A stretch of DNA of 64,000 bases from Halogeometricum rufum (GTDB lineage: Archaea > Halobacteriota > Halobacteria > Halobacteriales > Haloferacaceae), in assembly GCF_900112175.1 (NCBI RefSeq), contig NZ_FOYT01000001.1, positions 1,488,001 through 1,552,000 of the forward strand. The letters are read 5' to 3'. The notes under the pieces were generated by a model. The model had not been told where the DNA came from and searched no databases. It saw only the letters and a program-made list of their open reading frames with translations. A program made the translations under genes and the position numbers. Numbering within the stretch: the first letter of the stretch is position 1; every line of letters begins with the position of its first letter. This document shows, one piece after another, positions 42,664 through 51,014 of this stretch.

Positions 42664-45047
42664 GTCAGGCCTCCTTCACCCGCGGTACTGCTCCGACGGA
42701 CTTGAACCCGCCGGTAGACGACGTCGAGGGTGAACGACGCGAGTGCGACCACCAACAGGAGCCACGTCCAGTCGGTGCGGACCGAGCGCACCCGCCGGGA
42801 CTGCTCGCGGGTGAACTCGGCTATCGCCTGCCCCTGACTCGCGGTGAACTCCCGGCCGCCGGTTCCCTCCGCGAGGTCCGAGAGCGCCGGGTCGGGGCCG
42901 AACGCGGCGTACTCCTCGCGGTAGTTGGCGGCGTAGGCCGCGTCGAGCACCTCGTGGTAGCCGACTTCGTCCGGCGTCACCGTCGCTCGGAACGTCTCGT
43001 CGCCGACCTGTCGGAACGACACGCTCTCGACGGACGGCCGTTCGGTCCCGCGGTACGTCACCGTCGTCGGGGACCCGACGCGGGTGTCGGGGATGCCGAC
43101 GATGCCCGTCGCCTTCCGCTCGGGGTCGCCGATGACGTAGTTCGTGGACTTCGTCAGGAGCAGCGAGTCCGGCCGGCCGAGGAGGCCGTCGAGGCTGCCG
43201 TCTGCGCCGTACGTCGTGATGGTGGCGACGCGCCCGAGGCCGTAGCGCCACGTGGCGACGGCGGGCGACCCGTCCTCGGTGGCGACGAGGAACTCCGCGC
43301 CCCGCCGGATGGAGACGTCGTTGCTCGAACCGGGGTTCGCCGTCAGGCGCACGCCCGAGGTGATGAAGGAGTTCGGGTCCACGATGGTGAGCCCCTCGCC
43401 CTCGTACGACTGCGACCCGCCGAACAGGATGTTGAGGCGGTTCGTCTCCGTCGCGCGGAAGTAGCTCCCGCCGGAGGCGCGGGCGATGGCGCGGAGGTTC
43501 CCCTCGTTGGGGTTCTGCCCCGCGCCGATGGCGATGACGCGCTTGCCCTGCGAGCGGAGGCGGTTGGCGTAACTGATGGACGCCTCGGGTCGGTCGTGCC
43601 CGTCGCTGATGAGGATGACCGTCCCCGGGTCGTCGCCGAGCATCTCGCCCGCCCCGCGCAGGCCGCCGGCGATGTCCGTCGCGCCGCCCGCCTGCAGTCG
43701 CCGAACCTGGTCGGACAGTTGCTCGCGGTTGGGTCCGAGCGGTCGCCTGTCGGCGACGCGGTAGGCGCGCTGGTTGAATCCGACGATACCGACTTCGTTC
43801 TCGTCGCCGAGTTGCTCCAGCGCCGAGAGGGCGACGGCCTTCTGGACGCGCATGCCGCCCTGCGCGCTCCCGGAGACGTCGACGGCGAGGACGATGTTCG
43901 TGGACTGTCCCGTCCCCTCGCCGGTGGTGACGGGGAGCATCGACGCCAGCGACGAACTCTCGTAGTCGCCGTTCTCGAAGGAGTTCGGCCCGCCGACGAC
44001 GAGCAACCCGTTGCCGTCGATGACGAACTCCTGCAGGGCGTCGACGTCGCCGACGCGCCCCGCGGGCATGTCCTGCATCACGACGGCGTAGTACGGCGAG
44101 AGGTCCTCCGGCACCGACGAGCGCCGTTCCACGTCGTACACCTCACGCAGGTAGCTCTCGAACGGGTACGACCGCTCTGCGACGTACAGGACGGTCGGCC
44201 GGTCCACGGCGCGGACCGTCTTGCGGAAGGCGTCGTTCTGGTCGAACTCGTCCACCGAGGAGATTTCGGCGGTCACGCGGTGCGTCCCCGTCTCCGAGAA
44301 CGTGTACGAGAACTCCCGCGCGGCGCTGGCGTTCCGTATCGTCGTCTCCAACACCTGCTCGCCGTCCACCTCGACGGTCACCTCCGTCGGCGAGTCTATC
44401 TCGACGCCGCCGACGCTGACGAGGAACGTGCTCTCGACGCCGACGCTCGTCTTCGAGGGGCCGTTGACGGTCACGTACCGCTCCGTCTCGGCCGGTTCCG
44501 GCGAGACGACGGAGACGGTGGCGTTCAGCGACCGGGCGAGTTCCGTCACCTCGGGGAGCGACCGCCCCTCCGTCACCCGGCCGTCCGAGAGGAGGAGGAC
44601 GCTCCCGTTCTCGCGGAGGTTCGCGGCCACGCCGTCCCCGACGGGCGAGGCGTCGCCGCTGGCGATGGTCGTCGTCGTCACCGGTACGCCCGCCTCTTCG
44701 ACGGCCGACGCGAGGCGGTCCGCACGCTGCGGGGCGACCCCGGTGCTGTCGGAGCGGTCCACGAGGAGGTTCACGCGGGGGTCGCCGAGCGTCTCGGTGG
44801 ACTGGACCGTGTACGGCCCCGCCGCCGCGACGACGAGGAGGAGGACGGTGAAGACGCGGACGGCGAAGAACCACCGCCGACTCCGCGTCGAGGCCGTCCC
44901 CGACGCGCGGTACCAGACGAGCGCCCACAGCAGGGCGACGCCGACGGGGAACGCGAGCAGGAACAGCGGTCGCTCCAGCCCGACGGTCAGCCCCGACGGG
45001 AGTTCGTAGCCGACGGCCGACCCCGAGGGGAGTCCGAAGCCGACCAT
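42660..45047 (-). CDS. Bat-like VWA/GATase-like membrane protein
   Basis: 795 aa. Two N-terminal membrane segments (LFLLAFPVGVALLWALVWY and FAVRVFTVLLLVVAAAGPY), a first nucleotide- or metal-binding-like VNLLVDRSDSTG segment, an Ig-like region, a GATase1-like segment (YYAVVMQDMPAGRVGDVDALQ...LLVVGGPNSF), a VWA domain with MIDAS DVSGS (near residue 390), and a C-terminal membrane helix. Overlaps the next gene by 4 bases. A probable client of the MoxR ATPase; the GATase-like part is not catalytic as far as can be seen. Confidence 0.85.
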   Translation of the reverse strand: MVGFGLPSGSAVGYELPSGLTVGLERPLFLLAFPVGVALLWALVWYRASGTASTRSRRWFFAVRVFTVLLLVVAAAGPYTVQSTETLGDPRVNLLVDRSDSTGVAPQRADRLASAVEEAGVPVTTTTIASGDASPVGDGVAANLRENGSVLLLSDGRVTEGRSLPEVTELARSLNATVSVVSPEPAETERYVTVNGPSKTSVGVESTFLVSVGGVEIDSPTEVTVEVDGEQVLETTIRNASAAREFSYTFSETGTHRVTAEISSVDEFDQNDAFRKTVRAVDRPTVLYVAERSYPFESYLREVYDVERRSSVPEDLSPYYAVVMQDMPAGRVGDVDALQEFVIDGNGLLVVGGPNSFENGDYESSSLASMLPVTTGEGTGQSTNIVLAVDVSGSAQGGMRVQKAVALSALEQLGDENEVGIVGFNQRAYRVADRRPLGPNREQLSDQVRRLQAGGATDIAGGLRGAGEMLGDDPGTVILISDGHDRPEASISYANRLRSQGKRVIAIGAGQNPNEGNLRAIARASGGSYFRATETNRLNILFGGSQSYEGEGLTIVDPNSFITSGVRLTANPGSSNDVSIRRGAEFLVATEDGSPAVATWRYGLGRVATITTYGADGSLDGLLGRPDSLLLTKSTNYVIGDPERKATGIVGIPDTRVGSPTTVTYRGTERPSVESVSFRQVGDETFRATVTPDEVGYHEVLDAAYAANYREEYAAFGPDPALSDLAEGTGGREFTASQGQAIAEFTREQSRRVRSVRTDWTWLLLVVALASFTLDVVYRRVQVRRSSTAGEGGLT

Positions 45048-46843
45048 CAGAGGTCACCCCGTCTGCGCAGGTAGGCGACTTCGAGCACGAGTCCGCCGAC
45101 GACGGCGAGTGCGACCCACTCGGTCAGCGGGTCGGGGACGGTCCGCTCCTCCTCGCGCGTCGCCACGCTCCCGTTGCCCGCCGCCTCGATGTCCGGGGCG
45201 ACGACGGCCGACTCGGGTTCGCTCAGGAGCGACGCGCTGTACCGCGTCCCGCCGGCCTCGTAGAACCCGGCGTCGTCGAGGCGAATCGACGAGGCCGTGA
45301 CCGCGCCGTCCGGCGTCGTGATGGCCGTCTCGTTGCCGAACGACAGTCGGGTCCCCGTCTCGACGTTCAACTCCGAGAGCGGCGGCCGACCCGCCAGGTC
45401 GTAGACGGCGCGCTTCCAGAACACCGGGTACTGATAGTTGTACTTGAACGACGAGGAGTCCTCGATGTAGCCGTAGTAGAGGATTCGGCCCTCGCCGCGC
45501 TGGGCGGTGGCTATCAGCGGCGTCCCGTCTGCCGTCCGCACCACCGGGCGGCCGTCGCGGAGTTCGCCCCTGACGTACAGTTCCGGCGGCGGGAAGTCGA
45601 CGTTCCGCGTCAGTTCGGTCTCGGCCGGTTGGGCGAGCGTCGGGTTCGTCGCGGTGCCGTTCGGCGAGACGAGGAGCAGGTCGCCGTACCGCGTCGGCAT
45701 CGGGTCCTGTGCCTGCACGACGACGCCCCCGCCGTTCTGGACCGCCTCGCGGCCCGCCTCCAGATGGCTGGAGAGCAGACGCTCGGCGTTCACGTTCGAG
45801 TAGACGACCACGTCGTAGTCGCCGCTCACCGGCGTCGGCGGGTTGGTCACGGTGAGTTCGACGCTGTCGATGACCGACAGCGCCGTCGTGAGGTAGCGGT
45901 TCTCGTCGTTCGTCACCACGAGGACGTCCACGACGGCGTCCGACGGCGCGGCGACGTACGAGACGTCGTCCGTCGGGAAGTCGTCGCCCGGCGAGAGCCG
46001 AACGGTCCCGCCGCTTGCGGGTATCTCGAACGTCAGCGACCGAACGTCGCCCGGACCGAGCGACAGCGACTTCTCCTGCCCGCCGAGCGAGGCGGTCCGC
46101 GTCACCGAGGCGTTGCCGTAGTTCTTCACGGCCACCGTCACCTCGTTGCCGGAGAACGACCGGTCGACGACGCCGACGTTGCCCTCGCCGCCGGCGGCGA
46201 ACTGCCGGAGTTCGACCGAGAGGCCGCGGGCGCGGGCGACGCGGACGGCGTCCTGCCACGCGCCGTCGTCGGCGAAGTCGCTCACGACGACGATGCGGGA
46301 CTCCTCGCCCGCGATGGACGACGCCGTGGAGATGGCCGAGCGGAGGTCACCGGCCGCGGCCGTCGGCGACAGGCCCGAGAGGACGCTCCGCGCCTCGTCC
46401 GGCGGGCCGCCGCGGAGTTCCACTGTCGGGTTCGCCCCGGCGACGACGACGGAGGTGGTGCCGGTGACGGCCGTCTCCGCCTCGTCGACGGCGCGGGCGA
46501 ACCGCGTCTCGCCGCCGGACTGGACGGTCATGCTGGCGCTGGCGTCGACGACCAGCACCGTCTCCTCCACCGTCGAGGACTCCGAGACGGGGGCGTACGG
46601 CGTGGCGAGAGCCGTCGCGAACAGCAGTATCGCGAGCAGTTGCAGCAGCAACAGCACGCTCCGCTTGAGTCGCTCGAACACGGGGTTCGACTGGTCCTCG
46701 CGTCGGTCCTCGGTGAGAAACCGGAAGGTGGGGAACTGAATCGTCCGCGGGTCCGGGCGGATGAGATACAGGATGATGATGGGAATCGCGGCCGCGAGGG
46801 CGGCGAATCCCAGCGGGGTGAGAAAGACGTCGGAGAGGGCCAT
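45047..46843 (-). CDS. BatA-like protein with aerotolerance N-domain and VWA domain
   Basis: 598 aa. Opens with LTPLGFAALAAAIPIIILYLIRPDPRTIQFPTFRFL, the Bat N-terminal membrane motif (PF07584-like), a second membrane segment, then a VWA domain with MIDAS DASAS and a long extracytoplasmic part, and a C-terminal helix EWVALAVVGGLVLEVAYL. The ATG at 46843 is first in the family register; upstream codons are not conserved. First gene of the operon; its stop overlaps the following start. Confidence 0.88.
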   Translation of the reverse strand: MALSDVFLTPLGFAALAAAIPIIILYLIRPDPRTIQFPTFRFLTEDRREDQSNPVFERLKRSVLLLLQLLAILLFATALATPYAPVSESSTVEETVLVVDASASMTVQSGGETRFARAVDEAETAVTGTTSVVVAGANPTVELRGGPPDEARSVLSGLSPTAAAGDLRSAISTASSIAGEESRIVVVSDFADDGAWQDAVRVARARGLSVELRQFAAGGEGNVGVVDRSFSGNEVTVAVKNYGNASVTRTASLGGQEKSLSLGPGDVRSLTFEIPASGGTVRLSPGDDFPTDDVSYVAAPSDAVVDVLVVTNDENRYLTTALSVIDSVELTVTNPPTPVSGDYDVVVYSNVNAERLLSSHLEAGREAVQNGGGVVVQAQDPMPTRYGDLLLVSPNGTATNPTLAQPAETELTRNVDFPPPELYVRGELRDGRPVVRTADGTPLIATAQRGEGRILYYGYIEDSSSFKYNYQYPVFWKRAVYDLAGRPPLSELNVETGTRLSFGNETAITTPDGAVTASSIRLDDAGFYEAGGTRYSASLLSEPESAVVAPDIEAAGNGSVATREEERTVPDPLTEWVALAVVGGLVLEVAYLRRRGDL

Positions 46844-46989
46844 CGACAGAGTAGCGGACCGCACGCCTATTGGGTCTTTTCCAATTGGGCGACAGGTGCA
46901 ACGAACGTTCACGAACCGGCGAATGTGCTACGGTCTCGCGTGCCGGGAGGGAAAGGCGTTACTCGCCTCGGTGGGACGGTCCGACCGAG

Positions 46990-47484
46990 ATGGTCGAACG
47001 AGTGTCCGTGTCGGACCTGCCCGACACGCCGAACCCGACGAGCGGGAAGAAAGAGGTCGACGAAGCGGTGGGCGCGGAGGCGTTCGGATTCAACGTCTAC
47101 GAGGTTCGCCCGGGCGAGCAGATTCCGTGGGGGTACCACTCCCACCCGGACCACGAGGAACTGTTCTACGTCCTCGCGGGAGCCATCGCCGTCGAGACGG
47201 AGGAGGGGACCGTCCGCGCCGAGAGCGGGGACGCCGTGTTCGTCGCGCCGGGAGAGAAGAATCGCGCGCACAACGACGGCGACGAGACGGCGCGCGTCCT
47301 GGCCGTCGGCGCGCCGAAGGACGCCGACGGCGCGGAGATAGCCGAGGAGTGCCCCGCCTGCGGCGCGGTGACCGGCCGGACGCACGAGGCCGTCGAGACG
47401 GCCGACGGCGAGGTGTACGTCCTCTCCTGTGCGGCGTGCGGAGCGGAAGTCCGGCGGTTCGGCGCCGGCCCCGACGACGACTGA
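46990..47484 (+). CDS. Cupin-domain protein with C-terminal zinc ribbon
   Basis: 164 aa. Cupin core (about 30-110) with metal-ligand set in HSHPDHEELFYVL and a later His in NRAHNDG. A C-terminal zinc-ribbon (CPAC ... CAAC, residues about 118-152) follows. Cupin plus ribbon is less usual than a cupin alone; a regulatory or small-molecule-binding role is possible. The start ATG at 46990 is chosen because upstream codons lack similarity to cupins. Divergent from the Bat operon. Confidence 0.8.
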   Translation: MVERVSVSDLPDTPNPTSGKKEVDEAVGAEAFGFNVYEVRPGEQIPWGYHSHPDHEELFYVLAGAIAVETEEGTVRAESGDAVFVAPGEKNRAHNDGDETARVLAVGAPKDADGAEIAEECPACGAVTGRTHEAVETADGEVYVLSCAACGAEVRRFGAGPDDD

Positions 47485-47612
47485 GCGCTCGTCGCCTCCG
47501 GCGGTCGGTGTCGGTGGCGACATCGGCGTCGGCGTCGACACCGACGCGCCGGCGACGGCGAAACGGGTTCGCGTCAGGCCCAGTTATGGCCCCGCGCGTC
47601 GTAGCCTCTCAC

Positions 47613-48029
47613 ATGCGCGTGGAGCTAGACGGGACGGGGCTGGAACTGGACGAGTCGTACCTCGACGCCGACGAGGAGACGATTCGAGCGCAGGTCCGCG
47701 AGTACGAACGCGGCGATCGGACGGCGTTCGACCTCTCGGTCGCGTACCCCGACTCGTTCACCGGTCGGGTGATGCGGGCGATGTCGGAGATACCGTACGG
47801 CGAGACGCGGACGTACGGCGAACTCGCGGCGGCGCTCGAGACGAGTCCCGTCGCCGTCGGGCAGGCCTGCGGGCGGAACCCGGTACCCCTCGTCGTCCCC
47901 TGCCACCGCGTCGTCGGCGCGGACGGGAGCCTCGTCGGGTTCTCGGGCGAGGGCGGCGTCGAGCAGAAGCGACGGTTGCTGGCCGCCGAGGCGTCGGGTC
48001 GGCAGACGGAACTCGCGGCGTTCGAGTAG
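47613..48029 (+). CDS. ogt: Methylated-DNA--protein-cysteine methyltransferase (Ogt)
   Basis: 138 aa. The active-site PCHRV has acceptor Cys97 and the helix-turn-helix element is in GETRTYGELAAALETSPVAVGQACGRNP. It removes O6-alkyl groups from guanine in DNA and is consumed once. The ATG at 47613 lies about 25 bases after a TATA-like AGTTATGG; an ATG at 47586 would lie within that box and is disfavoured. Confidence 0.93.
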   Translation: MRVELDGTGLELDESYLDADEETIRAQVREYERGDRTAFDLSVAYPDSFTGRVMRAMSEIPYGETRTYGELAAALETSPVAVGQACGRNPVPLVVPCHRVVGADGSLVGFSGEGGVEQKRRLLAAEASGRQTELAAFE

Positions 48030-48153
48030 CGCGGGAGGAACCCGGGCCGGGTCCGCCGCGCCGGCGGGGCGGTGTCAGGTCTGGTGGCCCGTCGGGGGGA
48101 TTCGGCCCGCGCCGACGTATCATCTGCGCATATATTCCATTCTAACAGAAACA

Positions 48154-48160
48154 TTTTATA
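48154..48160 (+). promoter_or_regulatory. Strong TATA box for the tubulin-locus plus-strand operon
   Basis: TTTTATA, 25 bases before the ATG at 48185, preceded by an A-rich element (CAGAAACA) that fits a BRE, and by another AT-rich stretch at 48128-48145. It stands out from the GC-rich surroundings. Confidence 0.65.
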
Positions 48161-48184
48161 CCGGACAAACTTGTTAGTGAACCG

Positions 48185-49309
48185 ATGCCAGTCCGGCCCG
48201 TCGATAGAGATGTGCTCTCGGATATCTGCGGAGAGATCGCGCAGGACAACTGCGGGTTTCTCTACGTGGACCGTGCGAAGGACCGAATACAGTCGGAGTA
48301 CGAGTCCGCCGACAAGAGTATGCTGAAGGCCGGTTCGGTGACGGCGTCCAGCATCGAAGAGACGTTGTCGGACCTCGCCGCGGACGACGCGTTCGAGTTC
48401 GAACGGTTGCGTCCGCGAGCGTACTACATCTCCCCGTTCGGGGGCGGTGGTCTGGAGAAGCAGATAATGAGTACGCTGACGACGCTCTTTCGCACGCAGA
48501 TGGTCGTCACCGCGGAGGCCATCCGCGACGCGTTCGACATCGCTCACGACGACCTGGCGTTCTTCACCCGCGAACTCAGGAACCGACGGTTCGTGATGCG
48601 AATCGCCGCGGGGAACCGCGAATACTTCACGGTGGGCGGCTACCTCGAGGAGGAGACGGACGAACCCGGACTGACCGACAAACTGGAGACGAAGAGCTTC
48701 TCCGGGAAGATTTCACACGAGCAGTTGGAGGACGCCATCGCCGTTTCGGCGACGTCCGACGTGATCAACTACCTGCAGAGCGAGGGCTACATCGTCGATT
48801 TGGACGGCGAGTACCTGGTCTGTTCGGCCCTCGACGAGTTCACGCGGGGGGTCACGAAGGAGATCTCCGACGACGTCGTCGAGGCTTTCGAGGACGCCGG
48901 GTACGCGATGCCCCGTGACGAGTACGACAGCCTCGTCGAAACCCGCGTCACAGACGTGTCGTCGGTGCTGGATGCCTCGCGGACCGTCCACGACGACACG
49001 CTGTCGGAGACGAGGGTGTTGAACAGCGTTCGCGAGAACCTCGAATCCGGATACGACATCCGCGTGCGAGACGGCGTCGCCGTCCACGCGGACCCGCTAT
49101 CGGAGGTGGTCGAGGACTACGCGTCGGACCTCGTTCGACAGTCGATGGCGAATGGGGGGGCGGCGACGCCGTCCAGTGTGATGGAGGACGTCGACGCGGA
49201 ACTCGACGAGTTACATCTGGCGTCGACGGAGGCCGGGAACGCGCACGTACGAGACCAAATCCGGGAGGCGGCGGCGGAACGGGCCAACGCAGCGTTCGAG
49301 ACCGAGTGA
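48185..49309 (+). CDS. Tandem winged-helix protein, UFL1-like in layout
   Basis: 374 aa soluble protein. At least three helix-turn-helix-plus-wing units can be traced: about 8-83, about 90-153 (LTTLFRTQMVVTAEAIRDAF ... NREYFTVGGYL) and about 172-225 (GKISHEQLEDAIAVSATSDVINYLQSEGYIVD), each ending in a hydrophobic strand, plus a helical C-terminus. The unit order resembles the N-terminal tandem winged-helix array of eukaryotic UFL1, including the YL/FTVGG strand ends. This is a layout resemblance only. First gene of the plus-strand operon. No family name assigned; DNA or protein binding is possible. Confidence 0.7.
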   Translation: MPVRPVDRDVLSDICGEIAQDNCGFLYVDRAKDRIQSEYESADKSMLKAGSVTASSIEETLSDLAADDAFEFERLRPRAYYISPFGGGGLEKQIMSTLTTLFRTQMVVTAEAIRDAFDIAHDDLAFFTRELRNRRFVMRIAAGNREYFTVGGYLEEETDEPGLTDKLETKSFSGKISHEQLEDAIAVSATSDVINYLQSEGYIVDLDGEYLVCSALDEFTRGVTKEISDDVVEAFEDAGYAMPRDEYDSLVETRVTDVSSVLDASRTVHDDTLSETRVLNSVRENLESGYDIRVRDGVAVHADPLSEVVEDYASDLVRQSMANGGAATPSSVMEDVDAELDELHLASTEAGNAHVRDQIREAAAERANAAFETE

Positions 49310-49324
49310 CACAACCGACACAGC

Positions 49325-50365
49325 ATGAACAACTTCGATTCATTCAACAGAAAAGAGACCGAGTACGGGACGTTCGTCATCGCGCAACCGAAGACGACCA
49401 CGGGGGACAAAGAGCCCGTTCGACTGGAGGCGTCGATAGTCGAACGGAACGAGGACGAGGACATGGTGGGGAACTGGGAACCGGTCATCGGCGAGATGGT
49501 CGGCGCCCGTCTGGGCGACGTTCTCTCGATGGACGAGGCCGGAAGCGCGTCGCTCTCTCGCACCGACGTGGTGGAGGCCGTCACGGAGAGCGACAACACC
49601 TCGACGACCACCGAGTGGGAGTCTGAGGCACTCGTCGAGTTCTTCGCCTCGGAGAACATCCTCGACGTCGAGGGCAAGGAGGTGACGGTTCTCAGCGCCC
49701 TCGACGACGTCGAGAGCACCGACGCGCCCATGATCAACAACTGGGCGGCGACGGTCGACGCCTGCGCCAACCGCATCGAGACGGCGGTCGAACAGGTCGA
49801 GAAGGCCAAAGAGCGCCTCGAAGAGCGGGGATCCGACCAGAACCGCCGAGAGATAATCGAGAAGAACCAGCAGAAGGCCAACGAGTACAAACAGGAGATC
49901 GGCGCACTGCTGGACGGGCGACTCCCCTCGGACCTCCCGCCGGAGGAGCACGAGCGATTCGTCGACCTGCGCGAGAAGTACCACACGTACGAGAACAACG
50001 TCACCGCGATGGAGAACGAGATCACCGACGCGACGAAGACCGAACAGTTGGGTGACGTCATCGAGCAACTCGAACATCTCCAGGAAGTCCTGTCGGTGAA
50101 GTCCAACGAGATGCGCGAACTGGTCGTCCAGAAGAACACAGACATCACCGGCGTCCTCGACCAACTCGACGCGCTGAAGAACCTCGTCAGCACCATCGGG
50201 AACACCGTCCCGACCGAGACGCACATGCAGGAGCAGTCCGGCGACGAGTTCGCAGAGGACCTGTTCGGGTCGGAGACGTTCCAACAGACGACCGAGGACG
50301 CGGAGACGCTCCAGACCGGGGGCAGCCTCGCGGAACAGGCCACCGTCGCCGAAGAAGTGAACTGA
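49325..50365 (+). CDS. Coiled-coil cytosolic protein
   Basis: 346 aa. The N-terminal 60 residues look beta-rich (TEYGTFVIAQPKTTTGDKEPV), residues about 75-145 helical, and about 150-290 a strong coiled coil (CANRIETAVEQVEKAKERLEER; MENEITDATKTEQLGDVIEQLE). The C-terminus is polar and Gln/Thr-rich. No signal peptide or membrane segment, so cytosolic. The gene starts 15 bases after the previous stop. Not recognised; candidate adaptor or filament-associated scaffold for the AAA+ ATPase two genes downstream. Confidence 0.72.
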   Translation: MNNFDSFNRKETEYGTFVIAQPKTTTGDKEPVRLEASIVERNEDEDMVGNWEPVIGEMVGARLGDVLSMDEAGSASLSRTDVVEAVTESDNTSTTTEWESEALVEFFASENILDVEGKEVTVLSALDDVESTDAPMINNWAATVDACANRIETAVEQVEKAKERLEERGSDQNRREIIEKNQQKANEYKQEIGALLDGRLPSDLPPEEHERFVDLREKYHTYENNVTAMENEITDATKTEQLGDVIEQLEHLQEVLSVKSNEMRELVVQKNTDITGVLDQLDALKNLVSTIGNTVPTETHMQEQSGDEFAEDLFGSETFQQTTEDAETLQTGGSLAEQATVAEEVN

Positions 50366-50372
50366 CCCGCCG

Positions 50373-51014
50373 ATGCGTGCCTCGTCGTTTCTCCGAGGTG
50401 TCGCACACGTGGAGCGACAGGCGTCCGCCGTCGCCGAGCGACGAGCGTACCCCGAAGACGACCCGGAGCCGTACCGCCGTGCGAACCGCGCGCGCGAGGC
50501 GGTTTCGGACGTCGCCACGCAGTTCGTCGCGTCGGTTCCGCTGCCGACGTCCAGTCGTCGCTCGGGGGCCGACGCCGACGGCGCGGTCGAGACGCTCCTC
50601 GACCGGGTGTACGAGCGGTCGCGTCCCGACCCGAGCGGGTCGGCGTTCGACCGGGCGCGGGCGGTCGGCCGAGCGGACGCCGTCGACGGCATCCTCGTCG
50701 TTCCGCTCGGGTCGGACCCGCCCGGCATCTCGAACTGGTACACCGTCTCGCGGTCGATGGTCCGGTACGCGGGCCGCGCGGCCGTCGTCTGCGACCGCAT
50801 CGAACAGCGACTGCGGACCGCGACACGCCCCGGCGCCGCGGTTCGCTGGCGAGAACTCTCGGAACTCCTCGTCGCGGTCGGTCGAACCGTCGCAACCGTC
50901 GCGGCCGCCCGCGAGTGGATCGACCCGCCGGAGACCGACGCGGACGGTGCGGGCGAACTGATCGCAGTGGCGAAACGAACCGTAGAGCACGTCTCCCCAG
51001 ACTCAACGATATGA
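50373..51014 (+). CDS. Unrecognised cytosolic protein of the tubulin-locus operon
   Basis: 213 aa, Arg/Ala-rich and largely helical (RRANRAREAVSDVATQF; AGRAAVVCDRIEQRLRTATR), with one beta-like patch (VDGILVVPLGSDPPGISNWYTVS). No signal peptide. Its TGA overlaps the ATG of the AAA+ gene (ATGA at 51011), so translation is coupled and the products may act at a fixed ratio. No family recognised. Confidence 0.65.
   Translation: MRASSFLRGVAHVERQASAVAERRAYPEDDPEPYRRANRAREAVSDVATQFVASVPLPTSSRRSGADADGAVETLLDRVYERSRPDPSGSAFDRARAVGRADAVDGILVVPLGSDPPGISNWYTVSRSMVRYAGRAAVVCDRIEQRLRTATRPGAAVRWRELSELLVAVGRTVATVAAAREWIDPPETDADGAGELIAVAKRTVEHVSPDSTI

Noticed and set aside
39119-46843. The VWA/MoxR operon as an obligatory part of the tubulin-like locus
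   Set aside because: VWA proteins accompany some FtsZ-like families, but here cupin and ogt genes and about 1.3 kb separate the two, and the MoxR/DUF58/Bat set is a common haloarchaeal operon on its own.
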